Positions 1 to 12,490 are shown, counted from the stretch's first letter. The stretch is DNA of 64,000 nt from Batillaria attramentaria (GCA_018292915.2 JACVVK020000194.1:60001-124000); one strand, 5' to 3'. A program made the numbers and translations. The notes: a model not told the origin generated them from the letters alone.

Positions 1-95
1 ATGTCTTTGGCAATATACATGTATTCAATTCAATTCAATTCAGTTCAATTCAATATAACTTTATTGTCTGTCGATGGCAGAAAATTTTCTTCTGG

Positions 96-97
<2 letters not shown>

Positions 98-187
<90 letters not shown>
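98..187 (+). repeat. (AC)n microsatellite
   Basis: Pure run of about 45 units. The flanks (1-97 and 188-405) show nothing recognised. Confidence 0.98.
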
Positions 188-188
<1 letters not shown>

Positions 189-408
189 TAATTTATCTAG
201 ACATATAAATCCATACATATTAAACACAGATCCTAAAGTAATGTGTGATGTCCAAGTCTAATACTATGCTACTAAACTAAGAAATCTAAACTAAAAGATG
301 GCAAGGGCATAGCGGACATGACACAGCTGAGGAGTAAGCCCGGTTATGAGTTATGTACTGTACTATACATGTGCAATGAAATATGTTAACAGCCCGCTGA
401 AGATATAA

Positions 409-996
409 CAATAATAATAATAAGTATTGTACAGGCACTTTACTCAATTTCATGAATCGGCTCAAAGCGCCGCGAGGGGGAGCCGGGGTGGTCGAATGGT
501 AGAGCGTTGGACTCTCAATGCTCGGGTCGTGAGTTCGATCCCGGCTGGGGCCAAATATTTGTGCTGGCTTTTTCATCGTTGCCCCGTCTTTGATATCACC
601 CTGTGTGGCGGAAAAGGACGTTAAACCCCCAAACACCCAACACCCACTCAAAGCGCCGCGAACTGAACCCAACACGCACGCTCACGTGAATCACACGCAT
701 TCTCTCACACACTGGGCATAAACGCATTACAATCACGTGGTGCGAAGGGTCAGCTCAGCTATTTAAGTTTCGGAATTTAGAATTGCACTTATTTTTCAGA
801 AATTAATTTGGTGGGCTGAACATTTCCAAAGCAGAGGGGGAGGAAGCCGGAGTACCCGGAGAGAACCCCCGACGATCGGCCCGAATGAACGGTGCCACAT
901 ACGAGAAGGAAATATTCTTTGCCCCGAGTGGGACTCGAACCTCTGATCTCTCGTATTGGTGACAAGTCTCTTAAGCACTAGACCACCGACCGCCCC
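409..996 (-). mobile_element. SINE B, copy 1, split by SINE A
   Basis: Minus-strand tRNA-derived SINE: head with GGCGGTCGGTGGTCTAGTGC, B-box-like GGTTCGAGTCCC, a central part with TCTCCGGGTACTCCGGCTTC, an end region with GGGTTCAGTTCGCGGCGC and a (TTA)n tail at 408-424. The central part resembles the conserved domains of metazoan SINE superfamilies; which one is not decided. Confidence 0.85.
476..646 (+). mobile_element. SINE A, full copy nested in SINE B
   Basis: tRNA-derived SINE with a pol III A box (TGGTCGAATGG) and B box (GAGTTCGATCC), a body with TTTGTGCTGGCTTTTTCATC and GATATCACCC, and an end GGACGTTAAACCCCCAAACA then CACCC. The 15-bp CTCAAAGCGCCGCGA flanks it at 461-475 and 647-661 and is single in other SINE B copies. 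Confidence 0.93.
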
Positions 997-1199
997 AGAT
1001 GTACAACAGAACCGACGATAATCAAACTAGGCTCCCGTTTCAAGGGAACTACTTTGCGGATGTGATCAATTGTTGAGGTAGTGCATCGGTTCTAGTTGGG
1101 TTGTTTCGTGTGCTCCGTGCGGAGTAGAGCTTTTGTCTCGACATGGTTGCGTCAGATCTGCAGCCCGGTCGCCATGACGAATCCAACGGTCTTCTCCAG

Positions 1200-1528
1200 G
1201 GCCCGTATGTAAAACTCGAGTTTAATTTAACACACGGCTACGGGCCTAAGCCAGATTAGGACAAAGGAAACCCCCAAACAAAACTAAATAAAAAAAAGAA
1301 AGCGAAGAAAGAAAGACAAAAATCCTTCTATAACGGCATAGGCACCTTGCTGGAATGGACCCGCTTCCTGATTTAAAATAACAACAACAACAACAACAAA
1401 CAAACAAAACAAAAAAACACCAACAACAACAAAAAACAACAGAAAATTTAACCGTAGAGCTAGTTTAGTTTGAGGTTAGACTCTAACCCGGGGTTAAAAT
1501 CCCTAACCTCGACTTTTACATGCGGGCC
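1200..1528 (+). mobile_element. MITE M1, copy 1
   Basis: 329 bp starting GGCCCGTATGTAAAACTCGAG and ending CCTCGACTTTTACATGCGGGCC (terminal inverted repeats of about 20 bp). CAG flanks both sides (1197-1199, 1529-1531). The inside is A-rich with (CAA)n and carries TCCTTCTATAACGGCATAGG and CACCTTGCTGGAATGG, shared by all copies. No coding capacity; needs an outside transposase. Confidence 0.9.
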
Positions 1529-1740
1529 CAGGTCATGACGGCTCACCCCAAAGTTGCACCTGTAGCTCTGCGTCCTCTGGCCAGGTTTAACGTCGTAGAG
1601 CATCATGGGCAGGACAGTATTGAAGGATGTGTTCTGGGGTCTGGGATCCAGTGCCACATGGACATTCGTCAGTGAGTCGGTTGAGGTGGCTCAGTAGTCT
1701 TGTGGCAGAGATGAAACGAGAGGCGAAATCGCCTCCATAC
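1500..1740 (-). mobile_element. Decayed LINE 3' coding fragment with zinc motif
   Basis: Minus strand reads RLLSHLNRLTDECPCGTGSQ, then TPEHILQYCPAHDALRR, a TAA stop, then TWPEDAELQVQLWG. CPCG...PEHILQYCP is the CXC...HXXXXC motif at the C-terminus of Jockey/CR1-like LINE proteins. The in-frame stop and lack of upstream domains show a relic. The right end of a MITE abuts it at 1528. Confidence 0.7.
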
Positions 1741-2189
1741 CAAATTAGCTATCCGGCAGTTCCGGCGTCAGAGAACTTTTTTTCTTTTTTCTTTTTTGGT
1801 TAGAAATTTGTGTGTCAGTGGAACGTGGTAAATCAGCAACGGGATTGGCATCACTTCCTGATTAAACGTTTTAAAAAGGCCGACCACGGCGTCAGTCTGA
1901 ATTATTCATAGCGATGAGTTCACAACTTTATCAACAGCAAATGCTACACCTTCCCACAGAAAGGTCATCCAAATATAATCTGGCGCAACCACACGCGTTT
2001 GAATGAATGTAATAGTTGCGTTTAACCGCAGTGATATTTTTCGCGGGGTTTTTCCCGTTTCCAGGCACCGCTTGAATATTTGATGAGATGCTAACGAGTG
2101 GGAATAAAAGAGCAAGTATTATTCCCATAGAAATCTCTCCAGGAGATTACGTAACGCTGTTCACTGACAAAGCGCTGTCTCCCAAGAGA

Positions 2190-2690
2190 GAAAGAGAGAG
2201 AGAGAGAGGGGGGGGGGTGGGAGGAGAAGAAGAAGAAAAAAAAGAAGAAGAACAACAACAACAACAGCAAGAACAACAAGAAGTACTTAAAGAAGAAGAA
2301 GACGAAGAAGAAGAAGAAGTTGAAGAAGAAGAACACCAACAACAGCAAGAACAACAACAAGTACTTGAAGAAGAAGAAGACGAAGAAAAAGAAGAAGAAC
2401 AACAACAACAGCAACACAACAAAAAGAAGAAGAACTACAAAACAACGAAACAACAAAAGCAAGAACAAGTACATGAAGAAAAAGAAGAACAATAACAACA
2501 ACAACAACAACAACAAAAGAAGGGAAAATATTGTCTCTCCCTAAAAGACAGACACTGAGACAGACAGACAGACAGACAGACAGACAGGCATACAGAGACT
2601 GAAAAAAGGACAGAGGCAGAGAAAGATCGGGGATGCACAAAAACATCCAGACAGATGGACAGACAGACAGGCACACAGACAGACAAAAGA
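2190..2690 (+). repeat. Purine-rich GAA/CAA block and (GACA)n
   Basis: (GA)n, poly-G, then about 290 bp of GAA, CAA and GAC triplets (2221-2520), then (GACA)n at 2562-2690 in two runs. Polypurine strand can form triplex DNA. The E/Q-rich frame here is an artefact. Confidence 0.9.
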
Positions 2691-3104
2691 AACATATATA
2701 TATTTCACTCTGTATCTTTCACGATAGATTAATACTATGCAAATGACTGAGCGAAATCCCATTCGGTCCGGAACAGCATGTTGTGAGTGAAAACCACAGA
2801 TCTAATTTACCCCGATCACATCAGGAACAGCAACATCCCTGTCCCGGCAGACACTGTTGTCCTACGCATGCGTCGGACACATCAGTAAAGTAGGAGAAAC
2901 ATTAGCGAGGCGAAAATTGCTCCGTTGATGTTTTGAATAGCAACGAAAGCCGACTAGATTGTATCAGCAACCGTGTCGACTTTTTCTTATCAGTTTCACA
3001 TCAATAATTTCTCACCTCGGCGGAATTTGCATATCCAGCATGTATTAGACATGAGATAGGGCAGTGCTGTGAAAGCTGTCGCGCAATCGATGGCACGCGC
3101 GCAG

Positions 3105-3106
<2 letters not shown>

Positions 3107-3139
<33 letters not shown>

Positions 3140-3226
3140 AATTCTATGTGGGTGGGTGGATGGGTGGGTGGGTGTGGAATAGGAGGTTTGTAAAGTGATA
3201 CATTTTAACCATTATCCCCCCCCCCC

Positions 3227-3320
<94 letters not shown>

Positions 3321-3332
3321 AATTTGTCTTCT

Positions 3333-3372
<40 letters not shown>
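3107..3372 (+). repeat. Compound (CT)n, (CA)n, (CAA)n, (CT)n
   Basis: (CT) at 3107-3135, (CA) at 3229-3288, (CAA) at 3289-3321, (CT) at 3329-3372. Further (CT) runs at 3483-3518 and 3713-3743, and (GT) at 3924-3954. Confidence 0.95.
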
Positions 3373-3480
3373 GATCCCGGCTGGGGCCAAATATTTGTGC
3401 TGGCTTTTTCATCGTTGCCCCGGCTTTGATATCACCCTATGTGGTGGAAAAGGACGTTAAACACCCAAACACCCACCCAC

Positions 3481-3482
<2 letters not shown>
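3373..3482 (+). mobile_element. SINE A, 5'-truncated, between two (CT)n runs
   Basis: Starts at GATCCCGGCTGGGGCC right after a (CT)n run and ends with AAACACCCACCCACCC before another (CT)n run. Promoter boxes missing. Confidence 0.85.
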
Positions 3483-3520
<38 letters not shown>

Positions 3521-3710
3521 GAATGGGAGACACGGATCTACAGAGAGTGAGTGAGGCTAAAGTGCTCTAGACTCTCGCCCCACACCGTTTACCCCACAGC
3601 ACGGCGCCCGCTCTCTCCGACTCTCATACAAGCGACCAACTCAGCAAGCAGTCTTTAGAAAGCTAATGCTATAACTAACATGGATTTGTACACGCAGAGG
3701 GTGGGTGTAT

Positions 3711-3747
<37 letters not shown>

Positions 3748-3920
3748 CCTGTTCTCCTTACCCCGCCCCCTCTGGTTCGTTATCCGAAAATCCACCCGTA
3801 TTCAGCTCGACCGTTCTGTCCTCAGTGTCGTGACTATAGTACTACATGATCAGCGTAGTTTTGACCTCAGTGTTGCGTTTCCTGCTGGTAATAGGCGCTT
3901 GTCGGTGAAGGGGCATACCG

Positions 3921-3955
<35 letters not shown>

Positions 3956-4139
3956 CAAAGACACTGAATACGGGTGTGAACCAGTTTGGACTCCAGCGCG
4001 GCGGAAATAGACTTTTCACAAATCGGCGCCCCCGGCGAATACGGAAAATACACCACACGAGTTTGTTGATTTCGACCGAAAAACTGCTCGTTCCAACTCC
4101 GTCAAAACTCGCAGTTTTTCCGTGGAAATCAACAAACAA

Positions 4140-4626
4140 GTGTGGTGTATATCACGTGATCGAGGGCACCTCATTGTGAAAAATCTACACATTTCGTATC
4201 GCGTTCGAGTAACACACGTTTTTGATTCTTTTCCGGTTTTGGTCCTGTATGGGAAAATTCACGGTTCCTTGACGGCTCTTATTGGTTTAAGCAGTTTTAT
4301 TGCAATACTGACAAGTCGTTCCAGTAAACAGATAGTGAGCATAAACAAGCGGCACCGCTTATGTTAATGCTCAGTGGGAGACAGCATTGTAATGACAGAC
4401 GAGACTGGTAAGTAATTATGATAGATTAAAACTACAGAAGAGAGAAAGAGAGGGGTGGGGGTGGGGGGTGTTTGGGGGTTTAACGTCCTTTTCCACCACA
4501 CACGGGTGATACCAAAGACGGGGCATCGATGAAAAAGCCAGCACAAATGTTTGGCCCCAGCCGGGATACGAACTCACGACCCGAGCATCAGAAGTCCAAC
4601 GCTCTACCATTCGGCCACCGCGGCTC

Positions 4627-4665
<39 letters not shown>

Positions 4666-4810
4666 TCTATGCGCACTCACAACAACGAAAAACGGCTTTT
4701 ATAGCAGCAAACACGAGTCCACTCAAAGTGCAACACTTCAACTGAATCACATTTAAATCCATGAAATTAAATATGATTTGTTTTAAAGTGAGGCCAAGGG
4801 TGAACAAACC
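4140..4810 (+). repeat. Dispersed repeat family G, copy 1
   Basis: ATTTCGTATCGCGTTCGAGT, GGTTCCTTGACGGCTCTTAT, AGCAAACACGAGTCCACTC and CATTTAAATCCATG match copy 2 in order; SINE A and (GA)n lie in the middle. Confidence 0.6.
4466..4628 (-). mobile_element. SINE A, full copy
   Basis: Minus strand, from GGGAGCCGCGGTGGCCGAAT to the C-rich tail; both pol III boxes present. A (GA)n run follows at 4628. Confidence 0.9.
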
Positions 4811-4859
4811 TAAACTACCATGGTAGGAATTGGGTTAATTCTATTTTGAACTTTTTTTC

Positions 4860-5045
4860 TGGGGTGAACATTTCCAAAGCAAAGAGGGGGGAGGAAGCCG
4901 GAGTACCCGGAGAGAGCCCATGACGATCGGTTCGACAGAATGATGCCACGTCAGTAATAGAGGTGAAAAAATCCACTGATTCAACTAGGACTCGAACCTC
5001 AAACTTCTCGCAGACGCCGGCAGGAGTTGGTACAGCTTCACTACG
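4860..5045 (-). mobile_element. SINE B, diverged partial copy
   Basis: Carries the central GGAGTACCCGGAGAGAGCCC and a tRNA-like GGACTCGAACCTC on the minus strand; the 3' part is missing. Confidence 0.7.
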
Positions 5046-5229
5046 CCCCGTATGTATGCAAATGTACCCGATCATATTTATCGAACTCGAACCCCGAACA
5101 TATCGTATTGGTGTCAGGAGTTGATCCAACATGTTCTCCTCAACGCCCTGTATGTAGGCAAGTATACCCGATCATATCTCGACACAACATACATGTTTTT
5201 GTTGTTGTTGTTGTTGTTTTGTTGTTTGT

Positions 5230-5702
5230 TGTTGTTGTTTTCGCAGTTCCAATGTATTCCTCGCAGGTGGAATGCACTGAGGGCTCGGAAGTTGAGGCAA
5301 TTTTGATGAGGATGAGGATTGTGGTATGATGGTGCTATGGAGGTCCATGTGGTTTGGGATTGCAGAAGAGGTACATTTGGTGTGGTTCGGCATTCCGCGG
5401 TTCCTGTCATAAATATCCCGGCGTGAACCAGGCCCGGGAACTACGGCACCTGCGCTGCCGGCCATGTCACCATCCACATCATGAGATGTGTCATAACAAG
5501 GTGAGCACGCCCAAAGTCGCAAAGTGGGCGAATCTCGGATGTGTGGCAGCAGCCTCCCTCTTGGGCCCATAGCGCACCCGCTCTGGGTAGGAGCCGAGCT
5601 ACGTAGGAAAAGTCCCGCTTGCCTCGGCTGAGATTCGAACCCGGGTCACAGTCTCCCGGTCCGCGTGGTCCGAAGTGCTAACCACTACACTACGCGGGCC
5701 GG
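5230..5702 (-). mobile_element. SINE C: a third tRNA-derived SINE
   Basis: The minus strand begins CCGGCCCGCGTAGTGTAGTG with A box TAGTGTAGTGGTTAGCAC and B box GGGTTCGAATCTC, then about 380 bp of unique body to a (CAA)n tail (about 5201-5245). It looks like a pol III SINE, not a tRNA gene: no acceptor-stem pairing ends at a normal tRNA length. Single copy here, so family status is inferred. Confidence 0.65.
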
Positions 5703-5704
5703 TT

Positions 5705-6133
5705 TGACCCAACATACACATACTACTACACCTCACTACAGCCTCGTGTGTCCGACGGTGTGACCCCATGTCTCATTAGGCTGCCCGCCCAACGAAGCAG
5801 CAATTGTAGCTGTACAGATTACCGTCTTCCATTCTCCCCAGTCTGAATGCGGCAGTGATTTGGGAGGAACAGATTACATAATGCGCGGGCCGAGGACAGC
5901 GTTTCAACCAGTCGGACTGGCATCGTTACACCGCCCCGTCTTGAGAAGGAGTAGTCGATCTTTACTGCTTGTCGCTGAGAGAGTGCTCGTTCCTGAAGGA
6001 GCTCTTTTGAAAAGAAAACATTGTGGAGTTGTTGCCGCTTCATTGGCGGTCTATGGTCGGAAGGGAGCGATTAGGAGTTCTGCCCTCCGGCGGAGAAGGA
6101 AGTGCTGTTCTGAATGGGGGAGTGGGGAGCAAA

Positions 6134-6203
<70 letters not shown>

Positions 6204-6236
6204 ACGTGCATCGGTGTGTGTGTGCGTGCGTGCGTC

Positions 6237-6308
<72 letters not shown>

Positions 6309-7400
6309 ATTTGACAATGGTAGAAGTTACTGGTCTGCGGACCATACACACAGAGAGACAGACGACCAGAGATCACATTGTAATACTTCAAAATATTCAA
6401 GTATGAAATCACACCTCAATTATCAGCATGACCCGAGAGAGAGAGAGAGGGAGAGAGAGAGAGATGTCTGCTACGTTGTAGTATTTCAAAAAAGAAAGGA
6501 AATCTCAATAGAGAGGGACAGACAGACAGAAAGAGAGATAGGCTTGTAACGGTGTCATATTTCAAACAATAAAATACAATCTCAATCAAGAACTTAACCA
6601 AACAGCATTAATATATCTCCCACACTTTTTACTTTTTTTTTTAAACCCTCTTCTCCACCCCACCCACTTCCTCGTTCCCCCCCATCCCACCCCCAATCCC
6701 TCCCTACCGCCCCCAAAGTCCCACAAACCGCACAACACGTTACCTCTCAGCTGGCTCACAGGTGTTCATATCTGCTGGGGACATCAAACTCCCGGTTTAT
6801 ACTTTGATCCCACCCGAGCTGATAAGTCGACTAAAGACACGGATTAAGCACGAGGGGGTAGATCGTCCCCAGCACCCTGCCAGGGCCACTCCAGGGGTGT
6901 TAAAGGGGTAGACCGAACCACCTAGGGTGGCAAGCACCCTCTTGAAGCACTGACAGGACCTCTCAGCTGTCAACGCGAGATCCCTAGTTGGTTTTTTGAG
7001 TGTTTCCAAAACTGATTAAGTATGATGAGTAATATAGGACAGTGGACGGGTAGTGGAGGGAGGCGAAGGTATGGAGAAAGAGGGGGGGGGGAGGAGGAGG
7101 GGGGGGGGTTGACGAGCACGAACGAACGAACTTTATCAGTGGACGAACACACGAACGAGCAAACATTACTTTTCGAAGGAAGTCAGGCCGACAGTTTTCA
7201 ACCAGCCGTTGTGAGCAATATCATTATGTAAAAATCATAAAAGTATGAAAGTATTAATCTCGCACACACACAGAGTTAGGGTGGAGGGTACTGTCAGTTT
7301 TGGCGGAGGTGAGGGACGGAGTGAGTGGAAACGGGCCAACAGAAAACACCGAGCAGACTAAAGATGATATTTATGATAAAATGGCTAAAAACAGCCATGA
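5705..7400. other. No gene recognised (apart from listed repeats)
   Basis: Outside the (GT)n block, the DNA is mixed sequence with C-rich (6650-6725) and G-rich (7080-7108) parts. No splice-bounded open frame or known domain was found. The same holds for 1000-1196, 1740-2190, 2690-3106 and 3745-4140. Confidence 0.6.
6136..6310 (+). repeat. (GT)n in two runs with (GA)n
   Basis: (GT) at 6136-6200 and 6239-6293 with variant GTGCGTGC units between, then (GA)n to 6309. Confidence 0.95.
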
Positions 7401-7405
7401 CACAT

Positions 7406-7407
<2 letters not shown>

Positions 7408-7454
<47 letters not shown>
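7408..7454 (+). repeat. (CT)n microsatellite
   Basis: About 23 units, pure. Confidence 0.97.
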
Positions 7455-7456
<2 letters not shown>

Positions 7457-7835
7457 ATAAACACCTTTCTTTTTCTTTTCTTCTTCCCATTTTTGCGATC
7501 CCCTCTTTCTGTAACTCCCCTCCCCCTCCTCATCCCCCCCCCCCCTCCGCCACTCCCAAACAATGAAGTTACACAAACAAAACACAAACCCCCCCAAAAA
7601 AACCCAACAACAACACACAAAAAAACCCACAGAAGCAACTGGAACGATAGGGCCACCTGTATCCTGTTATAGAATGATGACGACACTTTATTGCAAAATG
7701 ATCCACACCTGACAATGTCGACGTGAGATAAACCCAGGGCGGGATAAACCACAGGTGTCCGTGTTAGGATTAAAAAAAAACAACTACTTTGTTTATAATC
7801 TTTCCGGAAATTCTGCAACCAACCCAACACACAAA

Positions 7836-8485
7836 CTACCAGCCAACCAGCCAGCCAATCAACCCACCAACCAACCAACCAACCAGCCAACCAACTAATC
7901 AGCCAATCTACCAACCAACCAACCAACCAGCCAACCAACTAATCAGCCAATCAACCAACCAACCAACCAACCAGCCAGCCAGCCAACCAACCAGCCAACC
8001 AACCAACCAACCAGCCAGCCAACCAACCAACCAACCAGCCAACCAACCAATCAACCAACCAACCAATCAACCAACCAACCAACCAACCAACCAACCAGCC
8101 AGCCAGCCAGCCAGCCAACCAACCAACCAGCCAGCCAACCAACCAACCAGCCAGCCAACCAACCAACGAACCAACCAACCAACCAACCAACCAACCAACC
8201 AACCAACCAGCCAACCAACCAGCCAACCAACCAACCAACCAACCAATCAACCAGCCAGCCAACCAATCAACCAACCAACCAGCCAGCCAGCCAGCCAGCC
8301 AACCAACCAACCAACCAGCCAACCAACCAGCCAGCCAGCCAGCCAACCAACCAACCAACCAGCCAGCCAACCAACCAGCCAACCAATCAATCAATCAACC
8401 AACCAACCAACCAACCAACCAACCAACCAGCCAACCAACCAGCCAGCCAGCCAGCCAACCAACCAACCAACCAGCCAGCCAGTCA
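7836..8485 (+). repeat. 650-bp (CCAA)/(CCAG) tetranucleotide array
   Basis: About 160 units of CCAA, CCAG and some TCAA. No stop codon can arise in these units, so all frames look open ([12 protein letters not shown] on plus). Not a gene. Confidence 0.97.
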
Positions 8486-8562
8486 ACCTATCAACCATCA
8501 AACAAGCAAATCGAAACAGAGACCAACATGATTTTTCCCACATAGCGCCCCCCCCCCCCCCC

Positions 8563-8628
8563 CCAGCCGCGAATAAGTCTTTGTGGCTTGCGCGGTTTCA
8601 AGCCCTAAAAACTCACTCAAACTCACTC
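8563..8628 (+). repeat. Family F 3'-end repeat, copy 1
   Basis: AGCCGCGAATAAGTCTTTGT, GCGCGGTTTCAAGCCCTAAA, then ACTCACTC. The same end unit lies at 51928-51992 (plus), 11330-11385 and 52734-52775 (minus), each joined to a simple 4-base tail; looks like the 3' end of a retroposon family. Confidence 0.6.
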
Positions 8629-8695
8629 GCCCCCCCCCCCCCCCTTTGCCACATCCCTCCCTATAATACTACATGTATTAATAACAAGACTTTAA

Positions 8696-8697
<2 letters not shown>

Positions 8698-8729
<32 letters not shown>

Positions 8730-8800
8730 GCAGCTACTACTTCTACCACCACTACTACTACTTATGATAATATGCGTCTTACCCAATTGCTTGGATGAAC

Positions 8801-8836
<36 letters not shown>
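8698..8836 (+). repeat. (CTA)n then (CA)n
   Basis: (CTA) at 8698-8728 with interruptions to 8762; (CA) at 8802-8835 adjoining a SINE B fragment. Confidence 0.93.
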
Positions 8837-8838
<2 letters not shown>

Positions 8839-8970
8839 AATCACACGCATTCTCTCACATACCGGATATACACACATTACAGTCACTGACGTGGTGCGAG
8901 CGACCACCTCCGCTATTTACGTTTCGGGATTTTATACTGCATTCATTTTGAAATGTTGTAGGCTGAACAT
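8836..8970 (-). mobile_element. SINE B fragment
   Basis: Matches the 3' half of SINE B (CGTGAATCACACGCATTCTC and on to GGCTGAACATT). A tiny SINE A 3' end (AACGTTAAACCCCCAAACAC, about 9001-9030) follows. Confidence 0.75.
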
Positions 8971-9034
8971 TAAAAGAGCAGAAGAGAACGTGTTGGAAGT
9001 GAACGTTAAACCCCCAAACACCCCTCCCCTCCCC

Positions 9035-9992
<958 letters not shown>

Positions 9993-10249
9993 TCGCAAAT
10001 GAGGATGGAGAGTTCTGGTTGAAACTGGTGGAAGCTGGTTGACTGCTTGCGACGTGTCCCCCCCCCCCCCCGCCCCCCCCCCCCCATCCCGAGGGAAGAA
10101 TCCCGGATTTCCCGAAAAAGAGAATGAATCAGTAAAAAAAAAAAAAAATAAATAAATAAATAAACAATGATAATAATAATAAAGTGCTTATTCACAGTGA
10201 GCTCTAAGCGCGTTCAGGGCTAAAGAACATAAAAGAGCTAAGAACTGAA

Positions 10250-10655
10250 ACTACTGAAAGAAGTAAAACTGGTAAAAGATCTAAATGAACTAAAAGAACC
10301 AAAAGAAAAAGAAAAAAAACCAGTACAGGAACTAAAAGAAACCAATACAGGAGGGGTGGGTGGGTGTTTGGGGGTTTAACGTCTTTTTCCACCATATAGG
10401 GTGATATCAAAGACGGGGCAACGATGAAAAAGCCAGCACAAATATCTGGCCCCAGCCGGGATCGAACTCACGACTCGAGCATTAGAAGTCCAACGCTCTA
10501 CCATTCGACCACCCCGGCTCCCCACCAATACAGGAACTACAAGACAATACGACAGGAAACTAAAACACACCGGCCACGACAGGAACTAAAACAAACCAAG
10601 ACATGAAACTAAAACAAACCAATACAGGAACTAAAACAAACCAGTACAAGGATGC
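10250..10655 (+). repeat. Degenerate array of AGGAACTAAAAC-type units
   Basis: Repeats of about 11-22 bp (CAGGAACTAAAACAAACCAA) on both sides of the SINE A at 10353-10523, so the array is older than the SINE. Confidence 0.75.
10353..10523 (-). mobile_element. SINE A, full copy inside a tandem array
   Basis: Flanked by ACCAATACAGGA at 10341-10352 and 10524-10535. Because that motif is also the unit of the surrounding array, the duplication could be coincidental. Confidence 0.88.
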
Positions 10656-10730
10656 AGACACACGTGTCCTCGTAGGTTTTTAAGGCTGAGGAACACGTAT
10701 GAAAAAGGAAAAAGCAGCTGAAACGACAAT

Positions 10731-10934
10731 GAGTATGTCAGCCCGATTTTGAGGACTCGGCCATGAGTACTTCGGCCCGAGTTTGAGGAATCGGCCATGA
10801 GTTTGTCGGCCCGATTTTGAGGACTCGGCCATGAGTATGTCGGCCCGAATTGGAGGACTCGGCCATGAGTATGTCGGCCCGAATTTGAGGACTCGGCCGT
10901 CAGTATGTCGGCCCGAATTTGAGGACTCGGCCAT
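10731..10934 (+). repeat. 34-bp minisatellite, six units
   Basis: Unit begins GAGTATGTCGGCCCGAATTT and ends GAGGACTCGGCCAT. Six units with 1-4 changes each, then a partial unit. Confidence 0.95.
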
Positions 10935-11040
10935 GAGTTTAAAACATGCATGGGGCCATCAACGTGTTTTACCGTTCTTAGCATGGTATACATGATCCTA
11001 ATTTTAAGAGGTCTCTGGCCGGTTTACACGTTGTTCTAGA

Positions 11041-11290
11041 AGTGTGCCGCATACTGGTTGCGAAGTGAGGACCAGCTAGACGGCGCTAACTGGTGGCTAT
11101 TTTTAGAAGCTTTGTCGAGTCCCAGTCTGTTCAGAAATGGACCGTATGCTCAAAGACAGTCGTATTTCTCAACTATTAGAAGCCACAATCTCAGGCAAAC
11201 GGTCGCGATGGTCAAAGAAAACATCCTTCTATCTGGCAAACAGTCTTACAGCTTCAAAAGCGGCAGTTTAATATCATCTCAGCGGCGTTA
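11041..11290 (-). repeat. Dispersed repeat family E, copy 1
   Basis: Minus strand has ACAAAGCTTCTAAAAATAGC and CTTCTAATAGTTGAGAAATA, shared with copies near 24.9, 27.0, 54.9 and 57.6 kb. No coding frame or inverted ends found; class unknown. Confidence 0.7.
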
Positions 11291-11294
11291 AGAG

Positions 11295-11296
<2 letters not shown>

Positions 11297-11330
<34 letters not shown>

Positions 11331-11385
11331 GGGCTTGAAACGCGCGCGAGCAACAAAAACTATTTCGCGGCTAATCAAGGTCCTT
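11297..11385 (-). repeat. Family F 3'-end repeat, copy 3, with (TTTA)n tail
   Basis: Minus strand AGCCGCGAAATAGTTTTTGT to TTTCAAGCCC, then (TAAA)n at 11297-11330. Confidence 0.55.
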
Positions 11386-12404
11386 CTTCGCCAGACTAAG
11401 ATAAAAAGGAAGACAATAAAACAAGGTATAAATATATATTTTAAAAAAATCTATCCGGTTTACATGATAAACACGTTTCACTTCTTTGTACATCGAACAT
11501 ATAGAGGTCGAGGATAGTCCGTATTACTTGAGGTGTCTAAATTTTATAGAACAGATTTGACTCTTTCAAGAAGCTAAAGATGCTGTCAGGGGGGACATCC
11601 CGGAACAACACTTTCAACGAATTTGCAGAGTAATGTTTTACGCGAATCTCGGCAAGATGCACCCACGTGATTAAGAAATGTGCGACTGTAAACGGCTAAG
11701 AACACATAGGCTTTAAGAAGACAGTTGTATAATAATTTGTTGTCGACTGAAATTCTTGTCTGTGATTGTACAGATCTAACACTGACAAGAACCCGCGCCC
11801 GTATACCATTGCTGTTCTGGCGCAGCCAAGAATTTTTTTAAATCCACGAATGCCTCCCTCCTACCTCCGCACCGATGGACTGTGAGTGGATTTGCGACTT
11901 TGTGACACTTGACATGACCTAGGCACCCTGCCCTCTGACCCTCTGACATGCTTTGACCTCGCCAGGAAATTAGTCTTTGGTCTCGGCGACTGGACAGCTT
12001 TGTGGTGAAAATAGACACCTTAATTGTCACAGCCACCAATCCACCGCCGTCGGAATCTGTTCTCAGTAGAGTGGCGGCCATTTCAATTATTCCGAAACAT
12101 TTTTGGTTGACGAGAGCAAGGAGGGAGGGAGGGAGGCAGGGAGGGACAGAAAGAGGGGGGAGGGAGAGGGAAGGGGTAATTTCTATAAGCCAAACAATTA
12201 GGGAGGGAGTGGAATAGGCTCAAGAGCGATGTTGGGGGACCACCAATTCGGCCAGAGACCGAAGCATTTGTTTGCGCCCAAGGCAAAAAGCCAATATTCT
12301 GTCGCGGGGAAAAGGGTTTTGGGAGTTGTGGGGATGTTGTTATGACTGGCAGCGGAGGGGTTAATTTGTAACCCAAACCCCGGTCGTCGGGTTTTTGGGG
12401 TAGC

Positions 12405-12490
12405 GTGTTGGAGCGGTCGGTGGTGCAGTGGGAACGTCTCCTACTATCAATGCGAGAGTTACGAGTTCGAGTCGAGTTTGAGGCATCGTA
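12405..12490 (+). mobile_element. tRNA-like SINE head, decayed
   Basis: GAGCGGTCGGTGGTGCAGTG is A-box-like and GAGTTCGAGTC is B-box-like; the sequence resembles the SINE B head. No body found. Confidence 0.45.

Noticed and set aside
2088..2520. Glu/Gln/Lys-rich open frames on both strands
   Set aside because: Triplet-repeat artefact of GAA and CAA units; open in several frames at once.
5605..5702. True tRNA gene
   Set aside because: A and B boxes are present but they head a 470-bp SINE-like unit; no closed acceptor stem or CCA-side end at tRNA length. The same holds for all SINE A, B and D heads.
6023..6412. CVCV and HTHT frames over (GT)/(CA) runs here and elsewhere
   Set aside because: Dinucleotide repeats lack stops; no independent coding evidence.
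7789..8889. 366-residue NQPT/SQPT repeat protein
   Set aside because: It is the translation of a (CCAA)/(CCAG) simple repeat that has no stop in any frame; no start context, splice sites or flanking coding sequence.
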